A stretch of DNA of 64,000 bases from Prorocentrum cordatum (taxonomy: Eukaryota; Sar; Dinophyceae; Prorocentrales; Prorocentraceae), in assembly GCA_963575745.1 (NCBI GenBank), contig CAUYUJ010009591.1:62001-126000 (forward strand). The letters are read 5' to 3'. The position numbers and the translations under genes were made by a program. The notes beneath the pieces are model-generated. The model was not told where the DNA came from. It did not search any database and worked only from the letters and a program-made list of their open reading frames with translations. This document shows positions 31,159 to 42,422 of this stretch, piece by piece (positions within the stretch are counted from its first letter, which is position 1; every line of letters starts with the position of its first letter).

Positions 31159-31684
31159 GACGTATACATATAATCACATATATATAAAAATACATACGTA
31201 TAACTACATGTTATACATATACATGTATATATATATGTATATGATCGAACGTAGCCATGTACATATACATGTACGCATACACGTACGTTGACATATGCAT
31301 GTTCGAACATATAGGTCGACATATACAGTTACGTATGCATGATCATGAACATGCACATGTGCATGTGCACAAACATATGGCTGTACAGACACATGCTCAT
31401 AACATGCACACATACACATGCACACATATACGCGTATATACACATACATATGTATATACATATAGATAGATGTATATACATATACATATACATATAAATA
31501 TACATATATATACGTATACATATACGCGTACACATACACATACATGTACACATACACATACGCATGCATATGCATATACGTAGGCATATACATATGTATA
31601 GACATATACATATACGTACACACAGACATAGTTAGGTATATATACACATATACATAAAAACATTCACATACATAGACATATCAG

Positions 31685-31721
<37 letters not shown>

Positions 31722-31735
31722 GTACATACACGCAT
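31159..31735. repeat. TATACA/CATATA low-complexity tract, ~575 bp
   Basis: Imperfect alternation of TATA, CATA, CACA and TGCA words (purine-pyrimidine alternation nearly throughout), with pure CATATA at 31690-31725. The strict alternation makes it Z-DNA or cruciform prone. Tyr/Val/Cys/Met ORFs are artefacts. Confidence 0.9.
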
Positions 31736-32769
31736 ACATAAACATGCGGCGCGACGCTGCCGTGGCCTCTCAAGTCCCATACCCCGAGCCTACAGAGATC
31801 ACGCAGGACACTTCGCTGTTCGGGAAGCGCCCGCCACGGGGCTGCCAACGCGCCCCGACACTGCCGGGTCGGAAAGCGGGGAATCGTGGCCAAGGGCACT
31901 GCCCCCAGGAAGTCCCCCTTGTCCCAGATCGTCCGAGTCATCTCGGGCGTCATCCGTCCGGGTCCGCTTTACCAGTGGGGACCGAATCGAGAAGCTGATC
32001 ACCTCCCGGGGTTGTTTGGCCGCGGGCGTACTCGACGCGAGTGTGTCGTTGGGCGAAAAGAAAGACGGATGCGAGTAGCCATCGCGCATGGACTCTGAAT
32101 CCAACAAGATTGTTGGGGCAGACGTTCGCGAGGCCCTCAGGCCACTGGCCTCGGGATGCCCCCCTGGTTTGCAGAGCGGGGTCGCAATAGGCTTCGAGCG
32201 TGGGGCAGACATCATCGGGTCACCTTGGTAAGACGAGATCACGATGGGAGCGGCGCCGTCAACTGCTTCGTCCGCAGTGCCCGACCGATGGCATCGCATA
32301 GGGTTGGTCACCCCCGAACAGGGGATACAGTCCGTCCCGACTTGCGTCAGACCACGCACATTCGTCATCGGCAGAATCGTCGCCCGACATGGGTGTATCC
32401 GGCCGTCAGGTTTCGTGGTCACTGTTGGAAACGCCAACCGACACAGGAGCGTTGACGCTGACAATCTTTGAAGAGCGCAAAACAAGGCCCGTGACGATGT
32501 GTGGGGGCGTGAAGGCGATGTTCTCGCCACCGCTAAGCCGTGGCCTTGTTCGGGAGATCCGAACACATCGCTTTTCACGCCAGGAGGCACTGGCTCCCAG
32601 CCCCGTGGGAAAACTGACGGATGATAACCCGTGTTTTGCCCGTCGATCGTCACATCAGGCAAAAGGCTTCTTCAGGAACATCGGGCTGTGATGTTCCAGT
32701 GCATGCTATGTGTGCACATTTTGGTCAAGGGATGCTGTGAGATCCCAGCCGATTGACGACGTACCTCTG
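31736..32769. other. Unassigned; 287-codon open minus frame
   Basis: A minus frame without stops spans 31799-32662 (first codon TTG, not ATG). It has mixed hydrophilic composition and no domain, repeat or membrane segment I recognise. TTCGGGAGATCCGAACAC near 32550 is inverted against GGTCACCCCCGAACA near 32310, hinting at repeat content. It may or may not be coding. Confidence 0.3.
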
Positions 32770-33015
32770 GCCATGGCCAGTGTCCGTCAAACGGATTTGG
32801 ACGCCCGAAATGGGCACGGAAAAAATGTGTACAATGCCGAACAACACATGGCCGCTGTTGGGCAGGCGGCCGCCTGTCTCGAATGGACACAGGCCGCGGC
32901 GGCGCGGACAGCAAGTCCTGTTCAAAATGAACAGGAACTGCTGTTGGGCATGGTACCCATTCTTCCCGTACCCATTTCTTTCGTACAGAATGGCCAGTGT
33001 CCGTCAAGCGGATCT
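32770..33015. repeat. Direct repeat TGGCCAGTGTCCGTCAA
   Basis: TGGCCAGTGTCCGTCAAACGGAT at about 32773 and TGGCCAGTGTCCGTCAAGCGGAT at about 32991 bracket a segment with its own inverted words (TCCTGTTCAAAATGAACAGGA near 32918). This could be flanking duplicates of an insertion. Confidence 0.55.
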
Positions 33016-33104
33016 GCTGTGGTAGGCACGTGCGGTACAGCCGGCCAGCCGAGAGGGGAGGCCGGGCGCGCGCGCGCGCGTACGTCTTCACCTGCACTCG
33101 GTCT

Positions 33105-33262
33105 TGGTTGGGCAGGACGCGCGAGAGGACACGAGACCCTTCCAAGGACCACATTGCCATAGGAATGCAGGAGGCATGGGTCGCGAGATGCAGGACACGA
33201 GGGTGCTCTTGATCTGGCAGGGTCGACCTACGAATCCGGGCCGACTGTATAAGCAGATGAGC
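33105..33262 (+). repeat. Dispersed repeat G, copy 2
   Basis: Same order of words as 16730-16885, better preserved at the left (GGCAGGACGCGCGAGAGGAC). It starts 90 bp after the direct repeat above. Confidence 0.75.
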
Positions 33263-33548
33263 GGCTGCGGAGCTAGCTCAGTCCATCGCGTCCCTAGCCC
33301 TTCCAACCTTCTGTTGGAGAGGATACGCAAGGCAGCTCTGCTCCTCCTCCTCCTCCTCCACATGCCCCTTTTGGAGCCCACCACAGGTCCATCCTGGCCA
33401 GCGCTTCATTCAGGATCGATCTCCGACGGCCCTTGGACCCAAAGCTGGCCTCCAGGGACCGAGTCGCGAAGAGCCTCCCAATGGATCTCCAAAGAAGCCG
33501 AAAGACTGCCGACACTAACATAATACAGTATCAAGGCGATTGAGAACT

Positions 33549-33731
33549 TACCCAGACATCCCAAGATCTGTTTTGTTTCAATCCCGGCGGTTTTACTTTG
33601 AGTTCGACTTCCGGGGCCGCTTCGTGCCCCAGGACCACGAAACACGGATCTGGGACGAAAAAATATCCCCTCGGAGAGGATCGGGACCTCCGGGGCGGCG
33701 GACTGGAAAAATCTCTTCGGATGTCTGGGTA
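33549..33731. mobile_element. Inverted-repeat element, 183 bp, single copy
   Basis: TACCCAGACATCC (33549-33561) and GGATGTCTGGGTA (33719-33731) are exact reverse complements. Inward similarity is weak (AAGATCTG versus AAATCTCTT). CCCCAGGACCACGAAACACG lies near the middle. No target duplication was seen. Confidence 0.55.
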
Positions 33732-34589
33732 TTCCGGATTGCGTAAAAAAAAACGCATCCTCCCTTTGAGCCGCTGGGGGGGAGCGGGCGCGCGCTGTCG
33801 GGACGGACAGCGGAGGGGTGTTAGCGGAGGAGCAGGGGGAGGAGGAAGTGGAAGAGGAGGGAGGGATGGGGGATGGGGAAGCCTTCCTTAATCACCCTCC
33901 TCCTTGGATTATCAAGACATCTAGAGTTAGCGTTCGGAGGTCTGCGCGGATCTATTTTTCGGCACGCGCCGGAGACTCCCGCTCCCACCTGGGGGCAGCG
34001 TTGGGACGGCGGTCAGGACGGCCCCCCCGACCAGGCGCTGGAGAGGAAGAGGAAGAAGAGGGAGGGGAGCCGGAGGTAGGAGGGAACGAGAAGGGCGAGG
34101 AGGGAGAAAGAGCATGAAGATGAGGAGGAGGCAGGAAAGGGCCCCTTTGGCGCGCTGGAGAAACGGCACTGGGAGGGAGTTCCACCGTCGACCCAAGAGG
34201 CCCGCGGGAGGGGGGGGGGGTCCGACCCACCCAGGGAGGGCGGAGTCTGAAACGCGGACAGAGTCTGAACCCAACGATCCTGGCATTGAATCGGCGGCCA
34301 ACTCCAGCCCCTCTCCTGCAACAGTCGCAGACAAGGACTCGCATCCGCTGGGATCAATCCTCACATCTGAGACCTCTTCGATGCAGAGCACTCCGCGCTT
34401 CTCAGCCATCCGGTGCGCACAAGGAAGCAAACAAATTAAACAGCAACCGATGTCGCCATCGCACGATCCAAGCACACTTCTAGCCAGCGCTCCCACGGCG
34501 AGCGAGCGCGGGCGTCCCCGCGCCGACCATCAGCGCACCCGCGCTCCCGAGCTTCCAGCACGGCCGAGGCAGGCAACCGATGGCCAAAA
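33732..34589. other. No gene recognised
   Basis: Purine-rich runs (33820-33870, 34040-34110), then GC-rich DNA with a 190-codon plus frame (34114-34686) lacking motifs. Confidence 0.45.
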
Positions 34590-35090
34590 TGGCCAAGTGG
34601 GCACCAAGGCGGCCCAAGATGGCCCAAGGAGCCCCGACTCCCAAACCGTGATTACAGTCAACCAGTATAGCAAGGCTGCGCGGTAAGGATGCAAGGGCCT
34701 TGGACGCCCATTTCGAAGCTTTTCGAGCGGGGCGCGGCCAACGAAAATGGCCAAGGAGGGAACGAGGAGGCAAGGAGGCAAGGGTACCCTTATTATCTGG
34801 GCGTCCTGCAGCTCAAGACGGCCCTACAAATGGACGGTTCAAGAGGGCCTGCAGACGGCCCAGGACGGCCCCAAAAAAGTCCCAAGCTGCCCCCAAGGTA
34901 TGCGGAAGGATCCGAGACGGCCATAGAGACCCTATCCACGGCCCAAGGCGGCCCCAAGAGACGTCCCGCACTGACAGAATGCCCCAACCCAAGATGGCTC
35001 AGGAGGATCCCAAGATGGCCCAGGAGGGCCCCAGTGGACCCCAAGACACAGGAGCCCAAGACAGCCCAAAGACGGCCCTATAAGAGCTTC
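34590..35090 (+). repeat. ~10-bp phased CCCAAGATGG array, locus 1
   Basis: GCCCAAGATG, GCCCAAGGAG, GCCCAGGACG, CCCCAAGACA, GCCCAAAGAC and similar words follow one another at about 10-11 nt over most of the stretch, interrupted near 34690-34780. The word and phase recur at 57466-57625 and, on the opposite strand, at 36170-36480. Confidence 0.65.
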
Positions 35091-35531
35091 TCCTCAAACG
35101 AAGAAAGGAGGTACCAGACCTTGGGTGGCCATCGTCAGTAGAAAGATCGCGAGGGCTGCGCCGAGCAGGGTCGGGGGGCTCGGCGTGACACGAGCCCCGC
35201 AAGGGAGGCAGACAAGGAAGAGGAGGAGGAGGAGGAGGCGGAGGAGCATGTCCCGGACCTCCCCCCCATGCATCCAGCGCGCCTTTTCGCCAGCGAGGCC
35301 ACGCCACTGTCCGTCAGGCCGTCGCACGAGGCGAAGTTCAGCTGCAGCCGCCGGAGCGAGCCTCGGACGCCCTCCTCCTTCTGTTTGTCCTCTTCCCCGC
35401 CCTGCCCCTCATCTGGCCTCGGTTTTCTGGTCCCACTGCGCTGTCTCCATCAAGCCTGCCCTCATCGCTCGCCCCGCCCTCTTGCTTTTGCCTCCTCGTT
35501 GGCGTCCTCGTCGTCCTCCTCTTTCCCTCTT

Positions 35532-35535
<4 letters not shown>
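35091..35535. other. No gene recognised
   Basis: GAGGAGGAGG run at 35218-35248; otherwise GC-rich without conserved frames. Confidence 0.5.
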
Positions 35536-35565
<30 letters not shown>

Positions 35566-35645
35566 TCTCTCTCTCTGTATCTCTATATATATATAGATAT
35601 ATGTGTACATGCATTTACATAGATGTACACATATATGTATACATA
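35536..35645. repeat. CT then TATA microsatellite
   Basis: CTCTCT run (35536-35582) followed by a TATATA/CATATA stretch. Confidence 0.9.
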
Positions 35646-35867
35646 CCAGAACCATCGCGCGCGCTCCGCGCGCGATGTGTCTAGCAGGCCCCAGGCCTTG
35701 ACGAGTTCACTGCTCCAATGAAGCAGTGGATCAAAGTCCGCGCACGTCAGTCCGCAGTCCAGAAGGCCTTCGGGGACGATGGCTGCGAGGGGGGCGAAGG
35801 CCGGACGCATCGGGTGCCCAGAAGGCCGTCTGTGTTTTAGGGGCGTCTTGGGGGAGCCTGTTGGGGC

Positions 35868-35985
35868 GTGCCGTCGTCGTCGTCGTCGTCGTCGCCTCTT
35901 GGGGCGCGCCGTCGTCGTCGTCGTCGTCGTCGTCCTCTTCTTCGTCGTTTCGTCGTCTTCGTCGTCTTCGTCGTCGTCGGTTCAA
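35868..35985. repeat. (GTC)n microsatellite
   Basis: Three CGTCGT runs separated by CTCTTGGGGCGCGC and TTCTTC. Confidence 0.9.
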
Positions 35986-36169
35986 GAGGGCACTTGGTGC
36001 AACTTTGTGCAAAACGATCTGCGGGGGGCCGCGAGAAGGCGATCAGTCATGTTCCCAGTCAACGTCCCAGACAGCCCTCCAGTAGCGTGATGGTACTTCG
36101 GAGCCACCCGAGACTCTCGGGCCCATGATGAACCATGTCCCCGGAAGGCTTTCTGGGACATGATCTGTT

Positions 36170-36480
36170 GGGGTAATTCTCTTGGGGGGCCTTTTGGGCG
36201 TTCCTTGGGGGCCCTTTGTGGGTCTCCGGAGACTCTCGGGCCCCTGGAGACATGATTTGTTGGAGTGTGTTGGGGGGCCTCTTGGGCGTTCCCTGGGAGC
36301 CCCTTGGGGGTCTCTTGGGGCTTCCTGGGGGCCTCTTGGGCGCCTCACGGGACTTCGTGGGAGCCTCTTGGTGGCATCCGTCTGGGGGCCTTCTGGGGGT
36401 CTCTAGGGCCAGAGACCTCGAAATATCTGTTGGCGGTCCCCCTCTGGGCTCCCGCTTCGGGGCCTCGTGGGCCGTCTTGC
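36170..36480 (-). repeat. ~10-bp phased array, locus 2 (inverted)
   Basis: GCCTCTTGGGC, GTTCCCTGGGA, GCCCCTTGGGG, GTCTCTTGGGG, CTTCCTGGGG, GCCTCTTGGGC succeed each other at 10-11 nt. This is the reverse complement of the CCCAAGAGGC word of loci 1 and 3. Confidence 0.65.
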
Positions 36481-36739
36481 AGCGATCTGAAGGGCCTCCG
36501 AGGCCGTGAGGGAGCGCTGGGAGCGTGTTGGAGTCCTCGTCGGCCGTCGGGACCGTCTTAGAAGGGCATGGGGCTTCTCTGACGGCTTCCTGGGGCTTCT
36601 AACAAGCTTCCATCCCTTCCTGAGAAGCCACCTGGCCTCTCGGAAACCCGCCCCCCCTCGCCACCCCCTTGAGCCAGCCGCTAACTTGAGGGGCAACGTT
36701 GGGGAGGACTATCTCAGGGAAGGAAACATCGACCTTGAG

Positions 36740-36770
36740 TCGGCGATACATCGCCGATGGATCGGCATTA
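36740..36770. repeat. Isolated family B core fragment
   Basis: TCGGCGATACATCGCCGATGG matches the palindromic centre of family B with one change. No arms are present. Confidence 0.45.
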
Positions 36771-36959
36771 AGCCCCTCGACAGCGAATCTGGACATTCCT
36801 GGGCAGGGCGGGCTATCTGGCCCCTGTCGGCAAGGAGCAGGCGATTGTGGGTCGATGCATCCCCCCAGAGCTCATCCTGGTGCATGTGGTGGTTCCCGGG
36901 CCATAAGTCGAGGCTCTGGCTGCAGTTCAGGACCATCCAGGCACCCCCCAGAACGCCCT

Positions 36960-37165
36960 CGGTTGGGCGCCCGAATTATCTGGGGTAACTCGGGTCCGGG
37001 GAAACTCTGGTTTGGATTCCCGAGAAACGAACCCGAGTTAGCCCTGACCCGAGGTACCCCTGACGATCTGGGGCTCTGGGCGCCAGAGTTATCTGGGGTA
37101 ACTCGGGCCCGGGGTAACTCGGGCTCGGGTTCCCGAAAAACGAACCCGAGTGAGCCCTGACCCGG
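36960..37165. repeat. Two-unit ~110-bp tandem repeat
   Basis: GGGCGCCCGAATTATCTGGGG...CGAACCCGAGTTAGCCCTGACCC and GGGCGCCAGAGTTATCTGGGG...CGAACCCGAGTGAGCCCTGACCC. Within each unit TAACTCGGG and CCCGAGTTA-like words form an inverted pair. Confidence 0.75.
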
Positions 37166-37764
37166 CGAGAGACTCGGGGCTCGGACTCGGCGAGAGACGG
37201 CTGCCGGAGCCCGCCCCGAGGCTGGCAAACCGTCGGGCGACGTCAGAAAACCTCGAAAACCTCGAAGCCGCTCGCCCTGCCCCCCCCTGAGCCTGTCCTC
37301 CCCCCCTCTGCTCGGGGGCGGGCACAAGAGGGGGGCGTCCAAGATTGAGCAGGGAAGGACCGTCCCGGCCCATAGGCCTAGTACGACATGTTCGTAGAAC
37401 CCGAAAAAAATCTAAGCACACAAACAATGCTCTTAGAACATAAACCCGATGAGTTCAAAAAGACAGTCGCAGCCCGAAATGCTCGAATGACATTTGGCGC
37501 AGACCACAAAAGGTTATTAGCACATTCTTTGGTGGGCCTGTAGGCAAGCCGAGACGCTTCGCCACTGCTTGACAAGAGGGGGGGCGCACATCATGGCCTG
37601 CGGCTTGTGCGCGGCCCCAGGGGGGGGGCTGGGGACGTAATGAAATAAGAGGAGGCACTGTGAAACCCGGGGAGATATCGTGCCCCCCGCCCTGATGTCC
37701 ACCCCCACCCGTAGTCAGCACCCCCGTCTTGGCCGCCCCCGACTTACGTCGCCCCAGACAGCGT
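37166..37764. other. No gene recognised
   Basis: GC-rich to 37370, then a lower-GC stretch (37380-37560) without a conserved frame. Confidence 0.5.
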
Positions 37765-37987
37765 CTGTCGGGGACCTTCTGACCCGGGTCAATCCAGACC
37801 CTGGTCAGTCAAGCCTTGCCGAATCCTGTAAGATCCTGCAAGACCCTGCACCCAAACCCGGGTCCATGCGAAGGATGCCGCAGGATCCTGCGCCCAAACC
37901 CGGGTCAGTGCGGCCCTGGCCTTGAAGGATCCTGCAAGATCGGGAGCTCTGGCTGACCCCCGTTCGCATGGACCCCCGTCTCTTGAG
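37765..37987 (+). repeat. Dispersed repeat C, copy 3
   Basis: Same order and terminus as copies 1 and 2 (GACCCGGGTCAATCCAGACC ... GACCCCCGTCTC). It precedes family A copy 6 by ~160 bp, as repeat C and A copies also neighbour each other at 10-11 kb. Confidence 0.8.
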
Positions 37988-38147
37988 CCCCGAGTCTGGT
38001 CTCGCACGGAGGCCGGCGGCACCTGGGAGCTGCTGGGCGAGCGCCGTCAGCCCCTCGTTGCCCACCCGGACGCAGAAGCAGAAGTTCAGGTCCAGGTCGG
38101 TCAGGGACGTCGGCAGGCCTGCCGCCGCCCTCCGGGGGAAGGGTCAG

Positions 38148-38277
38148 GTCGGGCCTGTCCCTGCGCAGGAGGGAAACTCAGAAATTGTCAAAAAATAGTA
38201 CATGATTCTTTGTTTGGGATATCTGTTGGGTAAAAAGACTTTGCGCCACAAAACCGCCTGTAGGGGACATGCCCGAC
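38148..38277. mobile_element. Family A element, copy 6
   Basis: GTCGGGCCTGTCCCTGCGCAGG left and CCTGTAGGGGACATGCCCGAC right, 130 bp. The core keeps AAATTGTCAAAAAATAG as in copies 2 and 7. It is followed within 40 bp by repeat D copy 2. Confidence 0.8.
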
Positions 38278-38314
38278 CAAAGAGGAGGGCCAGGGGTGCA
38301 CCGAAGAGGCAAGA

Positions 38315-38540
38315 GAGCCCAGAATCGAGTCGACAAATCGGAACTGTGATCGAACGAAATCGGATCGGCAGAGATCGGCAGCAGACTCGGGAGAAGTCGA
38401 ATCGGCAGAAATCGGCAGGCTGGTAGGCTTTCACTGAGAAATCGGAACTCGAACATGAACCCTAGATCGAATCGAATCGAAGTTGGAAGCCAACGAAAAC
38501 GAATCGCATCGAATCGGGGGAATCGGAACGGGCCCTGAAG
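38315..38540 (+). repeat. Dispersed repeat D, copy 2
   Basis: GAGCCCAGAATCGAGTCG to GGGCCCTGAAGGG, with GTCGAATCGGCAGAAATCGG in the middle as in copy 1. Right end less well kept. Confidence 0.7.
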
Positions 38541-39205
38541 GGCCCTTCTTCTGTGACGTCCCCGCGGTTCGTCGCGAGGTAGTTCCTGGAAGCCTGGCGC
38601 AGCAGCCTGGGGCCCAATCTACGTCGAATCCACGTCGGAGTGAGCTACGTCGGGCTCACGTCGGATTGCGTAGGGTTTACGTCGGATTCAAATCGGATTT
38701 ACGTTTTACTTCCGTCGGGGCATCGCCAAGCGAACGTCGTCCAATACCTGGCGGGGCGGACGTCGGGATTAGTAATGAAAGTTTTGCGCGCCGCGCGAGG
38801 CCCCAACGAGACGCCTCACAACCCCCTCCAATGACATCCTCGCGGTTCGAACTTCCAGCTTCGAGGATCGAGCTTCGAGCTCTTGGGGGGTTGTCATCTC
38901 TTTCGGGCCTTAGAAAGCGCCCCCATCGCCACGGCTGGGGCCGCCCAACAATTCTGGTCGGAACGCACCCCCGGATATATCTGGACGTCGACCGTTGACA
39001 TCCAAACGTAAACCTCCTCGCGTCGCGAGCGGATCACGACGGAAGTGTTTGCCAATTCACCTTTGCGGACCTTCAACAGGCCCCTGGACCGCCGGAAGCT
39101 GGTTTACGGGAAGGGGCTTCGGCCTTTGAACCGCGGTCTAGAACAAAATAACCTGGCGCAGGAAATCTGGGTCCCCACCTTCTCGTGTCTCCTCCTCCTC
39201 CTCCT
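38541..39205. other. Unassigned; short TACGTCGGATT repeats
   Basis: CTACGTCGG, CACGTCGGATT, TTACGTCGGATT and related words occur at 38618-38705. No gene recognised. Confidence 0.5.
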
Positions 39206-39530
39206 CTTCCTCTCTCCTCTTCCTCATCATCATCGCCAACCTCATCAGCATCACCATAAATGTCAGAGAAAAAGACAGAAAAAACAGCATGATCCTCAGC
39301 ATCATCGTCATTCCAATCATAATAGCAGCCGCCACCACGAGTACCATCATCGCCATCATTGCCATCAGCATCGTCATCCGCATCCTCATCTTCATCATCA
39401 TCCTCATCATCTTCACTTGAATACTCATCCGCATCCTCAACGTCATCATCAACAACATCAGCATTATCATCAGCAGCAGCATCCTCATCCGTCCCTTCCT
39501 CATCTGGGCCCCTCCTCCTCCTCCATATTG
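39206..39530. repeat. ATC/CATC-rich low-complexity tract
   Basis: Imperfect ATC tract with many substitutions, more decayed than the others; bordered by CTCCTCCTCC at both ends. Confidence 0.9.
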
Positions 39531-39739
39531 ATCAAATGTTTATTTTGGCTTTGACAATTTCGGTTGTCCTTCGACTCGCGCTGGAACTTCCACGATTTCT
39601 CCGAAACCTAAGGCCCAAATAAACGGAAGCAAAGCATAAAAGGAAGCAAGCGACAACCATGGGCATGCCCACGGTTGTCGCTGTCACCCTTGGGTGGCAA
39701 CCCTTCCCTGCTGAAGGATGTCGCTAGCCCCCCCACCCC

Positions 39740-39741
<2 letters not shown>

Positions 39742-39788
<47 letters not shown>
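39742..39788. repeat. (CT)n microsatellite
   Basis: 23 or so CT units without interruption. Confidence 0.95.
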
Positions 39789-39790
<2 letters not shown>

Positions 39791-39813
39791 GCTCGCACAG
39801 CGCTTATACGATG

Positions 39814-40323
39814 TCAGAGTCTCGGGAGAAAGCAGCTCGCACCGACGCCATAGCTCCCCCCCTCCCTCCACCGCGGGCCACAGAGGGATGAGCATTCACC
39901 GCTTGCCTTGCCAGGCAGCGCGCCATAATCTATCCCAGCCGCCCCATTTCCCACCCTTGTCGCGATCGTCGCGCGACTTGCCGCCACCGCGGCCGCGGGC
40001 GCCCTCGCGTTCCGCTGCCCATGCCATTGCACTTTGCACCAGGAATACGCTGCCCACGCCTCATTCTCCAAGTCCAGCCGCGCCCCTGCGTTGGCATCCC
40101 GCCGTCTCCGCGAATCTCTCGTCCGCCGCGCGTGGCCAGGCGCGCCCGCGGCGATCGCCGAGGGCATGCGCGCCCCCTGCTTGAAGAACTCGCGCGAGGG
40201 ATCGAGCTCGTCGAAGTTCGCAGGCTTCTGTTTTGACGCGGACAGAACAGGCCAAGTCCACGCAGCGGACCCCCTGGAAGGGCCAAATCGGTCATTCGGG
40301 GCGCTGGTCAAAAACTCCGCCAC
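39814..40323 (-). CDS. Hypothetical minus-strand frame, 169 aa
   Basis: The minus frame has believable text: KQKPANFDELDPSREFFKQG, ENEAWAAYSWCKVQWHGQRN, ASRATIATRVGNGAAGID. The listed start is only the first ATG-like codon; the frame is open upstream (EASPAVAEFLTSAPN). Two CCGCGGTGG words lie in it, both reading as AVA. It may be one exon of a minus-strand gene that also includes 40622-41296. No family recognised. Confidence 0.35.
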   Translation of the reverse strand: MAEFLTSAPNDRFGPSRGSAAWTWPVLSASKQKPANFDELDPSREFFKQGARMPSAIAAGAPGHARRTRDSRRRRDANAGARLDLENEAWAAYSWCKVQWHGQRNARAPAAAVAASRATIATRVGNGAAGIDYGALPGKASGECSSLCGPRWREGGSYGVGASCFLPRL

Positions 40324-40621
40324 CGCGGGTGAAGCCTCATCGAGGGCAGGCGCGAAAGTCCACTTCGCGCACTCTTCCCTGCGCGCCTGGACTTTCGGGC
40401 GGAAGCTCGCCGGCGGGGACCCCTGCCCCAGGAGCAGGACGTTCGCAGCGAGGTAGGGGCGCTCACCGACATCTCTGCCGCCCCCACCTCGCAGGCCCCC
40501 ATTGCCGAGGAGTGGCCCTCAGGGCCGCCGGGGCCCGCCAACCCGAGCGCAGACATGCCTCGGCGCGCCCGAACACCTGAGCAGGGGCCCGCGCGACATA
40601 TTCCGCGCGAGCCCATTCGGG

Positions 40622-41296
40622 CTACGCTTTCGCGCCCCCGTTGCCAGCGGCGCCACGCTGCCAGATTGACCCTGTGGCCGCGCGCTCGCAATTCAGGCAC
40701 CGCGCAGAAAACCGCCGCGTCGATGTCGCCGCAGAAGATTGCAGGGCGGAGCCTGCCAAGTATCGCGCTAGCAAATCCCGTGAACGTTCGAGCACCTCCA
40801 CGCCACCGCGGAGGTCGCGCTTCGCCGCCCTGCAATTCACACGCGCGTTCGCCAAACGGAGCTCATCCGCGCCCCGGTCGCCGCTGCCGCCCACCCCGCC
40901 ACCGCGGGTTCTCCGGGGCCGCATCTTTGCAGATGCGATCGTGATCCTGCTTGCCGCGGTCTTCGTGGCCCGTTCTTTCGCCTTGCTTGGCTGGGCGATG
41001 GAGCACGTTCCATCACTCGCCCAGTGGAACACTAGTGGTCGCATCCCCATGACCACGGACTGCATTCCGAAGCTCAGAATGGCGAATTCGGCATCCGCGC
41101 CTGCATCTCCAACGAACTTGGACACAGGGCGCCCCATGACCACGGAGGCGGGCCCGGGCGTCCCAGGGCCTTCGCGCAAGAACTTCAGCAGGCCAGGCGA
41201 GGCTTCCTGAAAGTCCAGGAATGCGCGCGGGCCCATTTGGCAGCGAACACAAAGTGGGCGAGCTTCCGCGGTCATCATCATCATCTCCACGGCCAT
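40622..41296 (-). CDS. Hypothetical minus-strand frame, 224 aa
   Basis: ATG at 41296; MAVEMMMMTAEARPLCVRC, GPRAFLDFQEASPGLLKFL, GAPGDAGADAEFAILSFGMQ-like text (literally VGDAGADAEFAILSFG), then SDGTCSIAQPSKAKERATK. The C-terminal third becomes Arg/Ala-rich and may be out of the true frame. The two CxxC-type cysteines near residue 16 could bind metal, but no partner pair is visible. It lies just upstream (minus sense) of 39814-40323 and directly outside the left end of duplication copy 2. Function unknown. Confidence 0.4.
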   Translation of the reverse strand: MAVEMMMMTAEARPLCVRCQMGPRAFLDFQEASPGLLKFLREGPGTPGPASVVMGRPVSKFVGDAGADAEFAILSFGMQSVVMGMRPLVFHWASDGTCSIAQPSKAKERATKTAASRITIASAKMRPRRTRGGGVGGSGDRGADELRLANARVNCRAAKRDLRGGVEVLERSRDLLARYLAGSALQSSAATSTRRFSARCLNCERAATGSIWQRGAAGNGGAKA

Positions 41297-41818
41297 GGAG
41301 CCGAATTAATTAACTGCCAGGCGAGCATGCTTGAGCCGCAAAAGCCCAGCTGCGGCCGCAACAGTCACCGCGCTGAAATGCACGCGGGGGAAAGCGAGGG
41401 CGCGCGGGGGGGGCGGCGGGAAGGGCGGGGCCCGAGGGGGGGGGGGGGGGGGAAGCGTGGAGACGGCGGTGGATTGCGCTGGAGGGGCGCGTCGCTGTCG
41501 CCGCCCCGCCCAAACGGAGCCCCGCCGCTTCCGCGCCCGACCGCCCCGCGCCCGAACTAGCAGGAGGAGGGCGAGGAGGGGCGAGGAGGGGGGGGGGGGG
41601 GCAGAACGAGGTGGGGGGGGAGATGGAAATAGAGGGCGACGGCGACGACGGGGGCGAGGCGGCACATTTGACGAGAAGAGGAGGCGCGCGCACATAGAAT
41701 GGCAACATTTTCTCGAAGACAGCCCCGAGGCAAGCTGCGTTCGCAAATATCCGGGCACCCTGCCATCACGCGGAAACAGCCTAGAAACGACAGCGGCGCC
41801 ACCGCCACCGCGGAGCCA

Positions 41819-42180
41819 TTAAACGCGCCCAAGCCGCAGCAACGCCAAGGCGGGCACATCTCCCAACGCACGTCTCGTCTCATTGCGCATGCATGCAGAA
41901 AGCGCGTCTTTTCGACCATCTGCCAATTTGCCGACCAAAATTTGAACAATCTCTGCAAACAGCTGCCCCCAATCCCCCCGTGGGTCGCAGCCATCTCGCT
42001 GTCCTATTGGGCCTTGAAGAAGTCCCAGTGGCTCGCTTACTCAGGCGACAAGTCATCGGCTCTCCGAAGACTTTACAATACTTGCAAGAGCGCTTTGCAA
42101 TTGGACCGGCTTGCACCACCTTTCTTTCATTGACCCAACATGTCCAAGGAAACGCTCTCATTTGCTCCATCGCCGCCACC
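41819..42180 (-). pseudogene. Decayed C-terminal coding relic in copy 2
   Basis: Counterpart of 18047-18505: AAVAAMEQMRAF, LRRADDLSPE then stop, ASHWDFFKAQ then the same TAG as copy 1, and an end LALLRLGRV with TAA (41819-41821). One G fewer in a G run (near 41985) shifts the frame after MAATHGG. Confidence 0.5.
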
Positions 42181-42422
42181 GCTGCTTCTGCCCGCCCACT
42201 GTCAGGCGTGCAAAGTCAGAGCCGACGACATTTAATCCTGTGCGTACGCCTGCGTGTTGTTTTGATTGTTTGGTGTTTTGTGATGTGCAGTCCGGTGTTT
42301 GTTGTTGAATGTCCGCGTATTGCTTGGGTAGTGTGCGCGTCTGTTTTGCGCGCGCGCGTTTCTGCGCTGTTCCCCGCCGGACAAGTTTTTCTATTTATTT
42401 GTTTAAAGGAAGAAAAAACTGG

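Noticed and set aside
31204-31663. Tyr/Val/Cys/Met-rich ORFs
   Set aside because: Artefacts of the TATACA low-complexity tract; every frame is similarly open.
31799-32662. 287-codon minus ORF as a gene
   Set aside because: Starts with TTG, no motif, and overlapping frames are open too; kept only as an unassigned stretch.
33262-33310. tRNA-like start AGCTAGCTCAGTCC
   Set aside because: A-box-like word only; no B box within the expected distance and no cloverleaf.
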